A stretch of DNA of 64,000 nucleotides from Microcoleus sp. CAWBG506. GTDB taxonomy: Bacteria > Cyanobacteriota > Cyanobacteriia > Cyanobacteriales > Microcoleaceae. Shown here piece by piece: positions 9,052-17,919 of this stretch (its first letter is position 1; each line of letters opens with the position of its first letter). A program made the position numbers and the translations under genes. Under the pieces are notes generated by a model, which was not told the origin of the DNA, did no database searches, and was given only the letters and a program-made list of their open reading frames with translations. The stretch lies in contig JAHREW010000006.1 in assembly GCA_020883125.1 (NCBI GenBank), forward strand, positions 62,001-126,000, in the 5' to 3' direction.

Positions 9052-10101
9052 TTAATTCCTAGCTTCTTGTTCGATGGCACTGTGGCGATATTCCGATTGA
9101 ATTCGCTCCAGAACTTGGTTATCAATAGCTCCCTTCGCCAAACGCACCGCATTAGCAATAGAAGCAGCTTGAGATGAACCGTGGCTGATAATGCAAACTC
9201 CAGCAACGCCCAACAACAAACCGCCACCGTGTTCAACGTGGTCTACCCGCTGCTTGAATCCTTGCAGACTTTTTTGCAGCAGAGGATCGTTAATTTGATG
9301 TTGGAGTCCTTTGACCAATTCTTCCTTGAGCACCTGCACCACAACTTCGCCCACAGCTTCGGCAAACTTCAACAAAACGTTGCCGACAAAGCCGTCACAC
9401 ACAATCACGTCGAAGTTACCAGAGAGCACATCGCGACCTTCAGCATTCCCCACAAAAGGAATATGAGGGTTGTCCACCAATAATTGATGAGTACGCACTG
9501 CTGCGTCATTACCTTTAGAAGGTTCTTCACCAATATTGAGCAGACCGATTTTGGGTTCCGCCACACCCAGTACGTACTGGCTGTAAATGGTGCCCATGGC
9601 CGCGAACTGCTCCAAAAATTTGGGGCGACAGTCCACGTTAGCACCGACATCCAGAATCAGTACAGCGCGACCAGCTACCATTGTCGGCAACACCGCACCG
9701 ATGGCAGGGCGGTCAATCCCAGGAAGTCGTCCCAATCTCAGCAGAGCCGCCGCCATGGCCGCGCCGGAGTGACCAGCCGACACCACAGCATCGGCTTGCT
9801 GCTGCTTCACCAAATTCATCGCTACGTTAATCGAAGCTTTAGGCTTGCGTTTGAGGGCGCTCAAAGGTTCTTCGTGCATTTCCACCGTTCCTTCAGAAGC
9901 AACGATTTCAAGCTGACCTGCACAGACGCGGTCGAGCGCGTCTTGTTGTCGCAGCGAGTCTTCTATTTGCTGCGGGTCGCCCACCAGCAAAATCTCTACA
10001 CCTAATTCTGTTTGTGCCTTAAGCGCTCCAGCCACAATTTCGGCGGGGGCGTGATCCCCACCCATAGCGTCTATTGCAATTCTTGCGCGTGTCGATCCCA
10101 T
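9052..10101 (-). CDS. plsX: Phosphate acyltransferase PlsX
   Basis: A 349-residue enzyme that makes acyl-phosphate from acyl-ACP, the donor for glycerol-3-phosphate acylation by PlsY. The N-terminus carries the family signature ARIAIDAMGGDHAP, and the central part has VVSAGHSGAAMAAA and FVGNAEGRDVLSG. Length is typical. It is the first gene of the minus-strand plsX-fabH-fabD series, an arrangement widespread in bacteria that couples lipid and fatty-acid initiation. It is divergent from the dacB-like gene, with 226 bp between them for both promoters. Confidence 0.98.
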   Translation of the reverse strand: MGSTRARIAIDAMGGDHAPAEIVAGALKAQTELGVEILLVGDPQQIEDSLRQQDALDRVCAGQLEIVASEGTVEMHEEPLSALKRKPKASINVAMNLVKQQQADAVVSAGHSGAAMAAALLRLGRLPGIDRPAIGAVLPTMVAGRAVLILDVGANVDCRPKFLEQFAAMGTIYSQYVLGVAEPKIGLLNIGEEPSKGNDAAVRTHQLLVDNPHIPFVGNAEGRDVLSGNFDVIVCDGFVGNVLLKFAEAVGEVVVQVLKEELVKGLQHQINDPLLQKSLQGFKQRVDHVEHGGGLLLGVAGVCIISHGSSQAASIANAVRLAKGAIDNQVLERIQSEYRHSAIEQEARN

Positions 10102-10327
10102 TGCCCAATCTTTGAGAAACCTTCAAGATTCTACCAGGAAGTCTGGAGCCTGAGTCGAGAAGTATGAATAAAGAATTACATTTGGCGATCGCCAAATGAG
10201 ACTATTGCCATGGAGGACCCTACTGATACAGTCTAAAATCCTCGAATCTTCAACTTAAAATCTCAAATCGGTGGACGGGAAATTCCCAAACTCAATGCAA
10301 TAGTTAATAGGACTTTAGGAGTGGAAA

Positions 10328-11665
10328 ATGCTGGATTTATTTAGCTCTGGAATTATATCTGTGTGGCTGCATATGGCTGGGGTCAGCAGTGCGGGGGCAA
10401 ATGCTGCCTCGGTGCTGGCTTGGGAGGGAGGGATACCAGGGTTAGGAGTCGCGATGGATTTGGCGAACGGGGGAGTCTCACGGGCCAATCCCGATTTATC
10501 AGCCTCCACCGCAGTGCAAGAATTTCTCAAGGATTTGAAGACGAAGGGGCTGACTGAGGGAAATCAGGGAGTTTGGGTCCAGGCGGGAATGTTGCCACTG
10601 GTAAGTCAGCAGGGAACCACACTGATGCCAGGGGCTTCGCTGACCAAAATTGCCACTTCTCTGGCTTCCCTAGAAACTTGGGGTGCGGATTATCAGTTTG
10701 AAACCCGGTTCCGGGGGACTGGGCCGATTCGCAATGGCGTGTTGCAGGGGGATTTGGTGGTGAGCGGGGGGGGCGACCCTCTGTTTGTGTGGGAGGAGGC
10801 GATCGCCGTTGGTAATGCTCTCAACGATCTGGGAATTCGTCGCGTCGCGGGCAATTTAATTGTGACTGGCAATTTCCGCATGAATCAACAGTCCGATCCT
10901 GTGACGGCGGGGGAGTTGTTGCGGGAGGCCCTCAATGGTCGCAGTTGGTCGCGGGATGTCCAGTCAATCTATTCTAAAATGCCTCCGGGTACGAAGCGAC
11001 CGCAGGTGGTTGTGGTTGGTAGCACAGTTGCTCAGCAGCAATTTGTGGGTTCTGCGCGTTTGCTGATGACGCGGCGATCGCTCCCTTTGGTGGAAATTCT
11101 CAAGCAGATGAACGTCCACAGCGATAATCAAATGGCTCAGATGTTGGCTGACAATTTGGGCGGGGCAAAAATCGTGCAGCAGCAAGCTACTTGGGCCGCT
11201 GGTGTGCCGGCGGCGGAACTTCAATTAGTTAATGGTTCGGGATTGGGATTGGAAAATCAGATGTCTCCCAGGGCTGCTTGTGCAATGATGCAGGCGATCG
11301 GGCGTTATCTTCAAACTACTTCGTTGACTGTTGCTGACTTGTTTCCGGTGTCTGGGCGCGATGCAGGGACTCTCGAACATCGGCACATTCCCCCCTACGC
11401 TGTGGTCAAAACAGGCACTTTGGACAGCGTGATTGCCTTGGCTGGAGCCATACCAACGCGCGATCGGGGTTTAGTTTGGTTTGCAATCATTAATCGCGGT
11501 ACCGATTGGGACTCTTTGAGAGCGCAGCAAGATGTGTTTTTGCAAAAATTGGTTGACCGTTGGGGAACTGCATCGACTTTACCGAAGGTAATTACGCCCC
11601 ATATTGACGGCCGCAGACCAGCCCTAGGGGCAGCAAATCGCAGCGATATTTTGCTCGGAGGTTGA
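10328..11665 (+). CDS. dacB: D-alanyl-D-alanine carboxypeptidase, PBP4 (S13) family
   Basis: A 445-residue low-molecular-mass penicillin-binding protein that trims or cleaves peptidoglycan cross-links in the periplasm. The active-site motifs of the S13 family are in order: SxxK in GASLTKIATSLAS (about residue 103), SxN in VHSDNQMAQML (about 263), and KTG in AVVKTGTLDSV (about 360). The N-terminal 25 residues are hydrophobic and likely an export signal, though not a textbook one. The family usually carries an inserted domain between SxxK and SxN, and the spacing here fits that. It is followed by rpsP on the same strand. Confidence 0.93.
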   Translation: MLDLFSSGIISVWLHMAGVSSAGANAASVLAWEGGIPGLGVAMDLANGGVSRANPDLSASTAVQEFLKDLKTKGLTEGNQGVWVQAGMLPLVSQQGTTLMPGASLTKIATSLASLETWGADYQFETRFRGTGPIRNGVLQGDLVVSGGGDPLFVWEEAIAVGNALNDLGIRRVAGNLIVTGNFRMNQQSDPVTAGELLREALNGRSWSRDVQSIYSKMPPGTKRPQVVVVGSTVAQQQFVGSARLLMTRRSLPLVEILKQMNVHSDNQMAQMLADNLGGAKIVQQQATWAAGVPAAELQLVNGSGLGLENQMSPRAACAMMQAIGRYLQTTSLTVADLFPVSGRDAGTLEHRHIPPYAVVKTGTLDSVIALAGAIPTRDRGLVWFAIINRGTDWDSLRAQQDVFLQKLVDRWGTASTLPKVITPHIDGRRPALGAANRSDILLGG

Positions 11666-11815
11666 CCGTTGACCGTTGTCAGTTGACTGACGGGGTGAGC
11701 CAACAGTTAACAATGCTCCATCCCGGAGCCAGAGCCAGAGCCCAATTCCCACAGCAGAAAGTGTGATGTGTCCTTGTTGTATGTCACAATTACTAGAGGA
11801 CTATTCTGCAAGAAG

Positions 11816-12103
11816 ATGATCAAACTGCGATTAAAGAGATACGGGAAGAAACGCGAGGCAAGCTACCGGATTGTAGCGATGAACAGTTCTACCCGCCGCG
11901 ACGGCCGCCCTCTAGAAGAGCTCGGCTTTTACAACCCCAGAAATAACGAAACGAGGCTGGATGTTCCAGCGATTGTCAAGCGCCTCCAACAAGGCGCTCA
12001 GCCAACTGACACTGTGCGTGACATCCTGAGAAAAGCCAATGTATTTGAACAAGTCGGAGCCGGACCCAACATTGAATCCAGCAACACAGCCTCCGTCAGC
12101 TAG
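11816..12103 (+). CDS. rpsP: 30S ribosomal protein S16
   Basis: A 95-residue ribosomal protein of the small subunit. The start at 11816 gives the canonical N-terminus [20 protein letters not shown]; an upstream in-frame start would add 16 residues not found in the family. [14 protein letters not shown] and [13 protein letters not shown] are hallmark stretches. In many cyanobacteria rpsP is followed by a KH-domain gene and phoH, and that order is kept here. The 3' end overlaps the start of the KH-domain gene. Confidence 0.98.
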   Translation: MIKLRLKRYGKKREASYRIVAMNSSTRRDGRPLEELGFYNPRNNETRLDVPAIVKRLQQGAQPTDTVRDILRKANVFEQVGAGPNIESSNTASVS

Positions 12104-12539
12104 TCCCAACTATGCTGGACTGGTGCAATTTTTAATAGCCCCTTTTTTAGAGTCCCCAGGCTCTTTGCGGGTTGATTGTGAAATCCACCCCCGTCAGTCG
12201 CGGGTCTGGGTGAGACTAGCTTTTGACGATCCAGACAAAGGACGGGTATACGGTAGGGGTGGACGTAATATTCAGGCTATTAGAACTACCCTCGAAGCGG
12301 TGGCGCAGACGGCCGGCCAGTCCGTCTACTTAGACATATACGATGGTGAAGCTGGTGAAATGCGATCGCCTGCACCCAGGCCCGATCGCCCCGATCGCGG
12401 TTCTCGCGATCGAGGAGACTTCCGACCCCGAACCTCCGTACCGCCACCCACGACCTTACCTAGCAGAGCTCCCAGAGAGCAACCTCGCCGCACTAATACA
12501 CCTACGTTTAGAACCAGCAGAAATACTCCAGGCTATTAA
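12072..12539 (+). CDS. khpA: KH-domain RNA-binding protein (KhpA-like)
   Basis: A small RNA-binding protein with a single KH domain. The GxxG loop is in [19 protein letters not shown], preceded by [18 protein letters not shown], typical of KhpA/YlqC proteins. I prefer the TTG at 12072 (giving [10 protein letters not shown] after the initiator), with a 32-base overlap with rpsP. The ATG at 12039 in the same frame would add 11 residues and deepen the overlap. The C-terminal 50 residues are an Arg/Pro/Asp-rich tail ([14 protein letters not shown]) not needed for the KH fold. Part of that tail is encoded by closely spaced CGATCG-containing words. KhpA proteins act in sRNA or mRNA metabolism elsewhere; the role here is inferred. 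Confidence 0.88.
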   Translation: MNPATQPPSASPNYAGLVQFLIAPFLESPGSLRVDCEIHPRQSRVWVRLAFDDPDKGRVYGRGGRNIQAIRTTLEAVAQTAGQSVYLDIYDGEAGEMRSPAPRPDRPDRGSRDRGDFRPRTSVPPPTTLPSRAPREQPRRTNTPTFRTSRNTPGY

Positions 12540-12740
12540 CTGCTCTGTGGCGAACAAGTCTGCAACCAAAGAGTTTTAGATTTTAGATTGTCTGTTGTAA
12601 ATTTTTTTTACAAATCCCGTCTGATTTTAGTTGGCCGATTGTGCGATCGGGCCAAAAATTAAAAGCTAAAATATTAACGGGATTAGATCGATCTAAAATC
12701 TAAAATCTAAAATCTCACATCTAAAATCTAACATCTAAAG

Positions 12741-12858
12741 TTGCCTGACTTGATAGAAAGGAGATTTGATTTGTACCTCAAGCACCAAACTCATTTGGGA
12801 GCTAAATCTAAAAGACGCCTTAGATACTAGGTAAAAGCTAGTACCGGGCGCTTTTTTG
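12741..12858 (+). ncRNA. Structured RNA or leader with terminator-like hairpin upstream of phoH
   Basis: Two consecutive hairpins are visible. One is CCAAA-CTCA-TTTGG flanked by AGC/GCT (about 12781-12803). The other is a longer stem with inner arms TACTAG/CTAGTA and outer arms AAAAG(A)CGCC/GGCGCTTTT, running into a T-run (12810-12857). This could be a small RNA with its own terminator, or an attenuator in the phoH leader. Upstream (12690-12738) is an array of the heptamer CTAAAAT. No known RNA family is recognised. Confidence 0.4.
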
Positions 12859-12931
12859 TTTGCAAAATGCGACCAATCTAACTGGTAATTGTTAACTTTT
12901 AATTGCTTATTTGGAGGGAGCTTATGTTGGC

Positions 12932-13885
12932 ATGACTGAAACACTAATCATAGAGTTGCCGAGCCCTCAAAGCGCCATGTCGCTGGCCGGCCATCAAGAA
13001 CAAAATCTGAAAACTATCTCTAAGCAAACCGGCGCAAACTTAGTCATGCGAGGCCAAGAACTGCTGATTTCCGGCACAAAAAATCAAGTAGAATTGTGTC
13101 AGAAATTAGTGCGATCGCTCTCCGATTTCTGGAAAGCAGGTAAAACAATTACCGGAGTGGAAATCCAGACAGCGCGCCTCGCTCTCGATACCAACCGCCA
13201 AGACGATTTACAAGACTTGCAGCGAGACGTTCTCGCCAAAACCCGCCGTGGCGAAGAAATTAGAGCCAAAACCTTCAAGCAGCGACAATACGTCCAAGCT
13301 GTACGCACCCACGACCTGACATTTTGCATCGGACCCGCCGGTACTGGTAAAACATTTCTAGCAGCTATTTTCGCCATCCAAGCCCTGTTAAGCAAGCAGT
13401 ACGAACGGCTAATTTTAACCAGACCCGCCGTAGAAGCTGGGGAAAAACTAGGATTTTTGCCCGGAGATTTACAGCAAAAAGTCGATCCCTATTTGCGGCC
13501 GCTTTACGACGCGCTTCAGGAAATGATCGACCCCGAAAAAATGGCCGATTTAATGGAAAGAGGGCTGATTGAAGTAGCTCCTTTAGCCTATATGCGCGGG
13601 CGCACCCTCAGCAATGCTTTCGTAATTTTAGATGAAGCTCAAAATACCACACCCGCTCAGATGAAAATGGTGTTGACTCGTCTGGGTTTTCGATCGAGAA
13701 TGGTGGTGACAGGCGATATCACTCAAACCGATTTACCACCCAATCAACAGTCTGGATTAGCAGTTGCACAAAAAATTCTCGGTAATGTTGAGGGGATTGC
13801 TTTCTGCGAATTTTCTCAAGCGGATGTGGTGCGACACCCGTTAGTGCAGCGGATTGTAGCTGCTTACGAACTGCATGAACAATAG
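12932..13885 (+). CDS. phoH: PhoH family protein
   Basis: A 317-residue cytoplasmic P-loop ATPase of the PhoH family, linked to RNA metabolism and phosphate stress in other bacteria. Walker A is in CIGPAGTGKTFLAA and Walker B in AFVILDEAQNTTPAQMKM; GRTLSNAF and VVTGDITQTDLP are family signatures. An N-terminal KH-like segment precedes the ATPase domain. I choose the ATG at 12932, preceded by GGAGGG at 12913-12918. It follows rpsP and khpA on the same strand but is separated by about 390 bp with a terminator-like structure, so it may be transcribed separately. Confidence 0.95.
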   Translation: MTETLIIELPSPQSAMSLAGHQEQNLKTISKQTGANLVMRGQELLISGTKNQVELCQKLVRSLSDFWKAGKTITGVEIQTARLALDTNRQDDLQDLQRDVLAKTRRGEEIRAKTFKQRQYVQAVRTHDLTFCIGPAGTGKTFLAAIFAIQALLSKQYERLILTRPAVEAGEKLGFLPGDLQQKVDPYLRPLYDALQEMIDPEKMADLMERGLIEVAPLAYMRGRTLSNAFVILDEAQNTTPAQMKMVLTRLGFRSRMVVTGDITQTDLPPNQQSGLAVAQKILGNVEGIAFCEFSQADVVRHPLVQRIVAAYELHEQ

Positions 13886-13898
13886 TCAGTAGTCATTG

Positions 13899-14250
13899 GT
13901 TATGGGTTATTGGTTATGGGTTATTGGTTATGGGTTATTGGTTATGGGTTATTGATTATCGGTTATTGGTTATCGGTTATTGGTTATTGGTTAGTTTCCA
14001 CAAAAAACCACATAACTAACTCATAACGAATAACCTATGCCCAATTCCCCATTCCCAATTCCCCATTCCCCATTCCCAATTCCCCATTCCCCATTCCCAA
14101 TTCCCAATTCCCCATTCCCCATTCCTAATTCCCCATTCCTAATTCCCCATTCCTAATTCCCCATTCCCCATTCCCAATTCCCCATTCCTAATTCCCCATT
14201 CCTAATTCCCCATTCCCCATTCCCCATTCCCAATTCCCCATTCCCTCAGC
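13899..14250. repeat. Two abutting short tandem repeat arrays
   Basis: From about 13899 to 13992 there are repeats of the 14-mer GGTTATGGGTTATT. From about 14038 to 14250 there is a long array built of heptamers CCCCATT, CCCAATT and CCTAATT. Such short tandemly repeated arrays are common between genes of filamentous cyanobacteria. The rest of the interval 14251-14731 is AT-rich with no gene; it should hold the promoter of the MscS-type gene. Confidence 0.95.
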
Positions 14251-14731
14251 GGTTTTCAAGTAAGTGAGGTATCCCCGATCGCCCGATCGCACCTCATGTT
14301 ACTGATAAAGGCTACATATCTAAACAAGCTAAGAAAATTGTAGCAGAACGATCAAAACATCAGGATATTCAAAATTCCCGATCGAAAGCTATCGAAGCGG
14401 AATTCGAGCCCTGAGTCTTGAAAATATTTAAGATTATTTTAAGGATTTTTTCTGGTACCTGCATAGACTAGCAGAGTCTATAATCGATTAAGCTAGTTAA
14501 TAATTATTAACAAAAGTTCAGCTTTGTAAAGATTAGAATTTATCATAACTCAGATAGAATCTTAGTAGTGTCCCTACTTCATAAACTTGGAATACGCGGT
14601 CAATCTAAAAGGGGATGTGAAGGGTTAGTTATTGACTGCTCCATCAAACAGCTAATTTGCCCACTTTTTAGGGTGGAAATTAGAGACAACGACTTGCTTA
14701 AAGAAATTTCAAATTCAGGGAAAAATTTTTC

Positions 14732-16888
14732 ATGATAAACAATAAAATGTTACCCAAGAGAGTCAGTGCAATTTTTTTCATCGGAGTTGTTAGTTGTTTC
14801 GCACTCTGGGGAATGCCGGCGCGATCGCAACCAGCCGACGAAGCCACAGCCTCAGAGGAAGCCACAGCCTCACCTAAAGCTGAGAAAATTGAGCCTCCAC
14901 CAAAAGCAGATCCCAAAGCAGCAGTTACGACTAAAGATCCTGAAATTCCAGTTGAGGAATTGCAACTGCTAGTCAAACCGCTCACTTTGGATGAACTCCA
15001 AAACGAAGCCGCAGCGTGGCAATTGTTGCTCCAACAAAAAGTCAAAGAAATTAGCGATGCCGAAATCGCCATCAAGCGTCAAAATCGCTCCATCAACAAA
15101 CAACAAGAAGTTGCAGGTTCCCTAGACGAAGCTAAGAAAGCACTAGAAGAAAGCGAAAAAGCTCTCAAGAGCGCTGCCCCAGACTCAGCAGAATACAAAG
15201 AAGCCACTAAAAAGGCAGAAGAAGCTAAAGACAAACTCAAAAAAGCCCAGGAAGGGCTCAAAGAAGCAACTAAAACCAAAAAGGAACTTAAACAGGACGA
15301 TACCCTAAACAATGCCTTGAAAAAAGCCGAGAAAACAGGCGAAGTAGATCTGGCCAAACAAACCCTCGACAAAGCGAAACAAGAGCGAGAGAAAATAGCC
15401 CCTGACTCGCCGGCATACACTGCGGCTACTGAAAAAATTGACGCGCTAGACAAGGCGATCAAAGCCGATGAGGACGCAGAAAAAGCCCAAAAAGCTATTG
15501 CCGATCCCAAATCGCCGGAATACCAGGAAGCCACAAAAAAATTAGAAGAGGCTACCGCACAAGTCAAAAAAGCGCGGGAAGCGATTAGCGGGGCTTCTAC
15601 CACTGGTGGTACAGGCGCTGCGGAAAAATCTGCTCAGAAACTCGATGAAGCCACAAGCACCCTTGAAAACACGACAATCAAGACTGGCGGTGAAACAGGA
15701 ACTGCGGGTTCGTCTGCTGCTGCTAACAGTCAAGCAAACCAAGACAAAAAAGGGCAGCTTGCAAAAACGTCAGACAAGTTGCAAGCGAATGCTAAAGATG
15801 AATCAGCATTGAAGAACCAACTGGTGGTCAATGCTACCAATCTCCAGTCTGGGCGAACAGCCGTTGTAGACCGCTTCAACATGATTTTAGAAGAATTAGA
15901 CCGCAAAGGTGGGGACTCCAAATATTACCGCAAATACATTGAAGCTATCACTAAAGCCGAAATTGATGTGAAGGATACTGAAGGTCTAGGCGTCAGAGTC
16001 CTCAGTTGGTTCAAATCAGATCAAGGTGGTTTGCGTTGGGCTAGTAATATCGGTAAATTTGTCGGTATTGTCTTGGCTTCCGTGATCGTTTCTCAAATAC
16101 TAGGCTTCGTGATTAGCAAGCTTCTGAAACTTTCTAAAACCTCCAAATTGATGCGCCAATTTATCGTTGTTGTCATCAATCGAGGAGGACTTGTAGTTGG
16201 CGTACTCTTAGCTTTGACAGCACTAGAGGTTAGTCTCGCGCCTGTTTTGACTGTACTTGGGGGTGCGAGTTTTATCTTTGCCTTTGCTTTGCAAAGCAAC
16301 CTCGGTAACTTTGCCAGCGGGTTGATGCTAATGGTTTACAAACCCTTTGATGTCGGTGATGAAGTGAAAATCGGCTCCCTATGGGGGTGGGTAGATTCCA
16401 TCAGTTTAGCCAATACCAAAATCAAAGGATTTGGCGGTCAGCTTTTTACAGTTCCCAACAACGCTGTTTGGAGTGACACGATAGAAAACCTCACCACCAG
16501 TGAAACTCGCAAAGTTAAATTTAGCTTTCGGATTAGCTTCGATCAAGATGTGACAAATATAGAGAAAGTGCTCGTAGACATTTTCAAATCCCACCCGAAA
16601 ATTTTGGAAGATCCAGCGCCTTCAACTTTTGTGTTTGACCTAGAAGACGAATACATTAATCTGATTGCTAGCGGCTGGGCAAAAACCGACGAATTTTGGA
16701 AAGTATCAGCCGATATTCTCCGCACAATCCAAACCAGGTTTGAGCAAGAAGGGATTAAACTTGGGGCTCCTGCACAAGATATTCGGATTCTCCCTGAAAG
16801 TGATGAGAATAATTCTCTAACTCTCGATCGAGAATTCGCTCAAAAACAATTGCTACAGCCAGAAACTGCAAAGCCAGCGATCAAATAA
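14732..16888 (+). CDS. MscS-family mechanosensitive channel with long N-terminal coiled-coil domain
   Basis: A 718-residue membrane protein. Residues 1-33 form a signal peptide (cleavage near ARSQ). Residues about 90-390 are Lys/Glu/Ala-rich and predicted coiled coil, with at least three imperfect repeats (PDSAEYKEATKKAEEAKDK, PDSPAYTAATEKIDALDKA, PKSPEYQEATKKLEEATAQ). Residues about 430-540 contain membrane helices. The pore-helix region has GGASFIFAFALQSNLGNFASGLML, and the MscS beta domain continues with KPFDVGDEVKIGSLWGWVDSI and FTVPNNAVWSDTIENLT. The C-terminal domain FRISFDQDVTNIEKV is normal. MscS proteins gate in response to membrane tension; the coiled-coil domain would lie in the periplasm. 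Its function is unknown. Confidence 0.93.
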   Translation: MINNKMLPKRVSAIFFIGVVSCFALWGMPARSQPADEATASEEATASPKAEKIEPPPKADPKAAVTTKDPEIPVEELQLLVKPLTLDELQNEAAAWQLLLQQKVKEISDAEIAIKRQNRSINKQQEVAGSLDEAKKALEESEKALKSAAPDSAEYKEATKKAEEAKDKLKKAQEGLKEATKTKKELKQDDTLNNALKKAEKTGEVDLAKQTLDKAKQEREKIAPDSPAYTAATEKIDALDKAIKADEDAEKAQKAIADPKSPEYQEATKKLEEATAQVKKAREAISGASTTGGTGAAEKSAQKLDEATSTLENTTIKTGGETGTAGSSAAANSQANQDKKGQLAKTSDKLQANAKDESALKNQLVVNATNLQSGRTAVVDRFNMILEELDRKGGDSKYYRKYIEAITKAEIDVKDTEGLGVRVLSWFKSDQGGLRWASNIGKFVGIVLASVIVSQILGFVISKLLKLSKTSKLMRQFIVVVINRGGLVVGVLLALTALEVSLAPVLTVLGGASFIFAFALQSNLGNFASGLMLMVYKPFDVGDEVKIGSLWGWVDSISLANTKIKGFGGQLFTVPNNAVWSDTIENLTTSETRKVKFSFRISFDQDVTNIEKVLVDIFKSHPKILEDPAPSTFVFDLEDEYINLIASGWAKTDEFWKVSADILRTIQTRFEQEGIKLGAPAQDIRILPESDENNSLTLDREFAQKQLLQPETAKPAIK

Positions 16889-17323
16889 GTGACGAATTAA
16901 CTCAGAGCACTTTTTCTAGGAAAAACCATGGAGATTGCTGGGAAAGCAAGTTAATTATAGCGAGTCTACAATCTGGAGCATTTTCCGTTGTGATTTAATA
17001 ATACCAAATCCGAGTTTGCCACCCTTTTTGTGATTCGGCGGTTGAAACCGCTACTACACAAACGAAGTCTGCCGGAGCAGACTAAGGGATAAAGGAGGTG
17101 TTTAAGCCGGATTTGGCATTTTCATTGACGGACGGTAAGCTGTTCGGCATTTAAACTTAGGGGCGTAGGGTGCGTAGGGGCGAATGGCTCTCTTAGCCCG
17201 TACAAGGTTTTGTTTCAGCGTAAGGGTTCTAGCTGACGCACCCTACGCCACGAGTTACTGGTTTAAATGGAGAACAGCTTATGTGTGGCCAACTTTCTGC
17301 CTGCTGATTCAGCAAAACCCTAA
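16889..17323. repeat. Intergenic region with dispersed palindromic repeats
   Basis: 435 bp without a gene. It holds a copy of the GGCGGTTGAAACCGC repeat (17036-17092) whose right part contains GTCTGC/GCAGAC arms. It also has a second inverted pair around GGGTGCGTAGGG (about 17168) and GACGCACCCTACGCC (about 17234). Confidence 0.7.
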
Positions 17324-17893
17324 TTATATCGACGCAACCAGCAAACCACATTGAGTCGAAATAATCGTTAAATTGAGGGCGATTGACGGAAACCAATCCA
17401 GAAAATCGGCAAGTTCCTGCTTCCGATCTTCCACATTATCAGCAACCAGAAGTATCTGCTGACCACCACAGCTTTCAATAATAGCAGAAACATCGTCTTT
17501 ATAAGGCCGTTTCGCGTGATCTATAAACACAAAATCTGGCACAGGAATCTCCAGGGGGATTTTGGAAATTGCCTCAGAAGAAGGACACACCCACTGTTTA
17601 ATTCGATGGGAAATTCCCGCTAATTCAAAGTGTTTATTAGCTTCCTCGGCTACAGCACTATCAAACTCGACAGTATGAATGATAGTTTCGCTATTTCCCA
17701 ATGCTAGATAACAAGTAGAAAGACCATAACCAGTGCCTAATTCAAGGATAGTCTTGGGTTGGGATGCCATCACAAGTGCTTGCAAAATTGGGCCGGTATC
17801 TTTGCGAATGGGATTTCGCCAAGCACTTTCCCCGTACTGTTCGCCACCGAGGACACTGATTTTCTCAATTACTGCTAAAACTTGTTGGTTCAT
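17324..17893 (-). CDS. Class I SAM-dependent methyltransferase (O-methyltransferase-like)
   Basis: A 189-residue cytoplasmic protein with a Rossmann-type methyltransferase core. The glycine-rich SAM motif is TILELGTGYGLSTCYLAL (about residues 49-66), the acidic end of strand 2 is HTVEFD, and DFVFIDHAKRPYKDD (about 122-136) matches the metal-dependent O-methyltransferase style of motif. It is short for that family and the substrate cannot be read. It lies 26 bp downstream of the porin gene on the minus strand and may be cotranscribed with it. Confidence 0.8.
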   Translation of the reverse strand: MNQQVLAVIEKISVLGGEQYGESAWRNPIRKDTGPILQALVMASQPKTILELGTGYGLSTCYLALGNSETIIHTVEFDSAVAEEANKHFELAGISHRIKQWVCPSSEAISKIPLEIPVPDFVFIDHAKRPYKDDVSAIIESCGGQQILLVADNVEDRKQELADFLDWFPSIALNLTIISTQCGLLVASI

Positions 17894-17919
17894 CAGAAAC
17901 TCTTGATACGTTATTTAAG

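Noticed and set aside
14038-14250. Possible CRISPR array
   Set aside because: Units are 7-14 bases and contiguous, with no unique spacers; no cas genes are present in the window.
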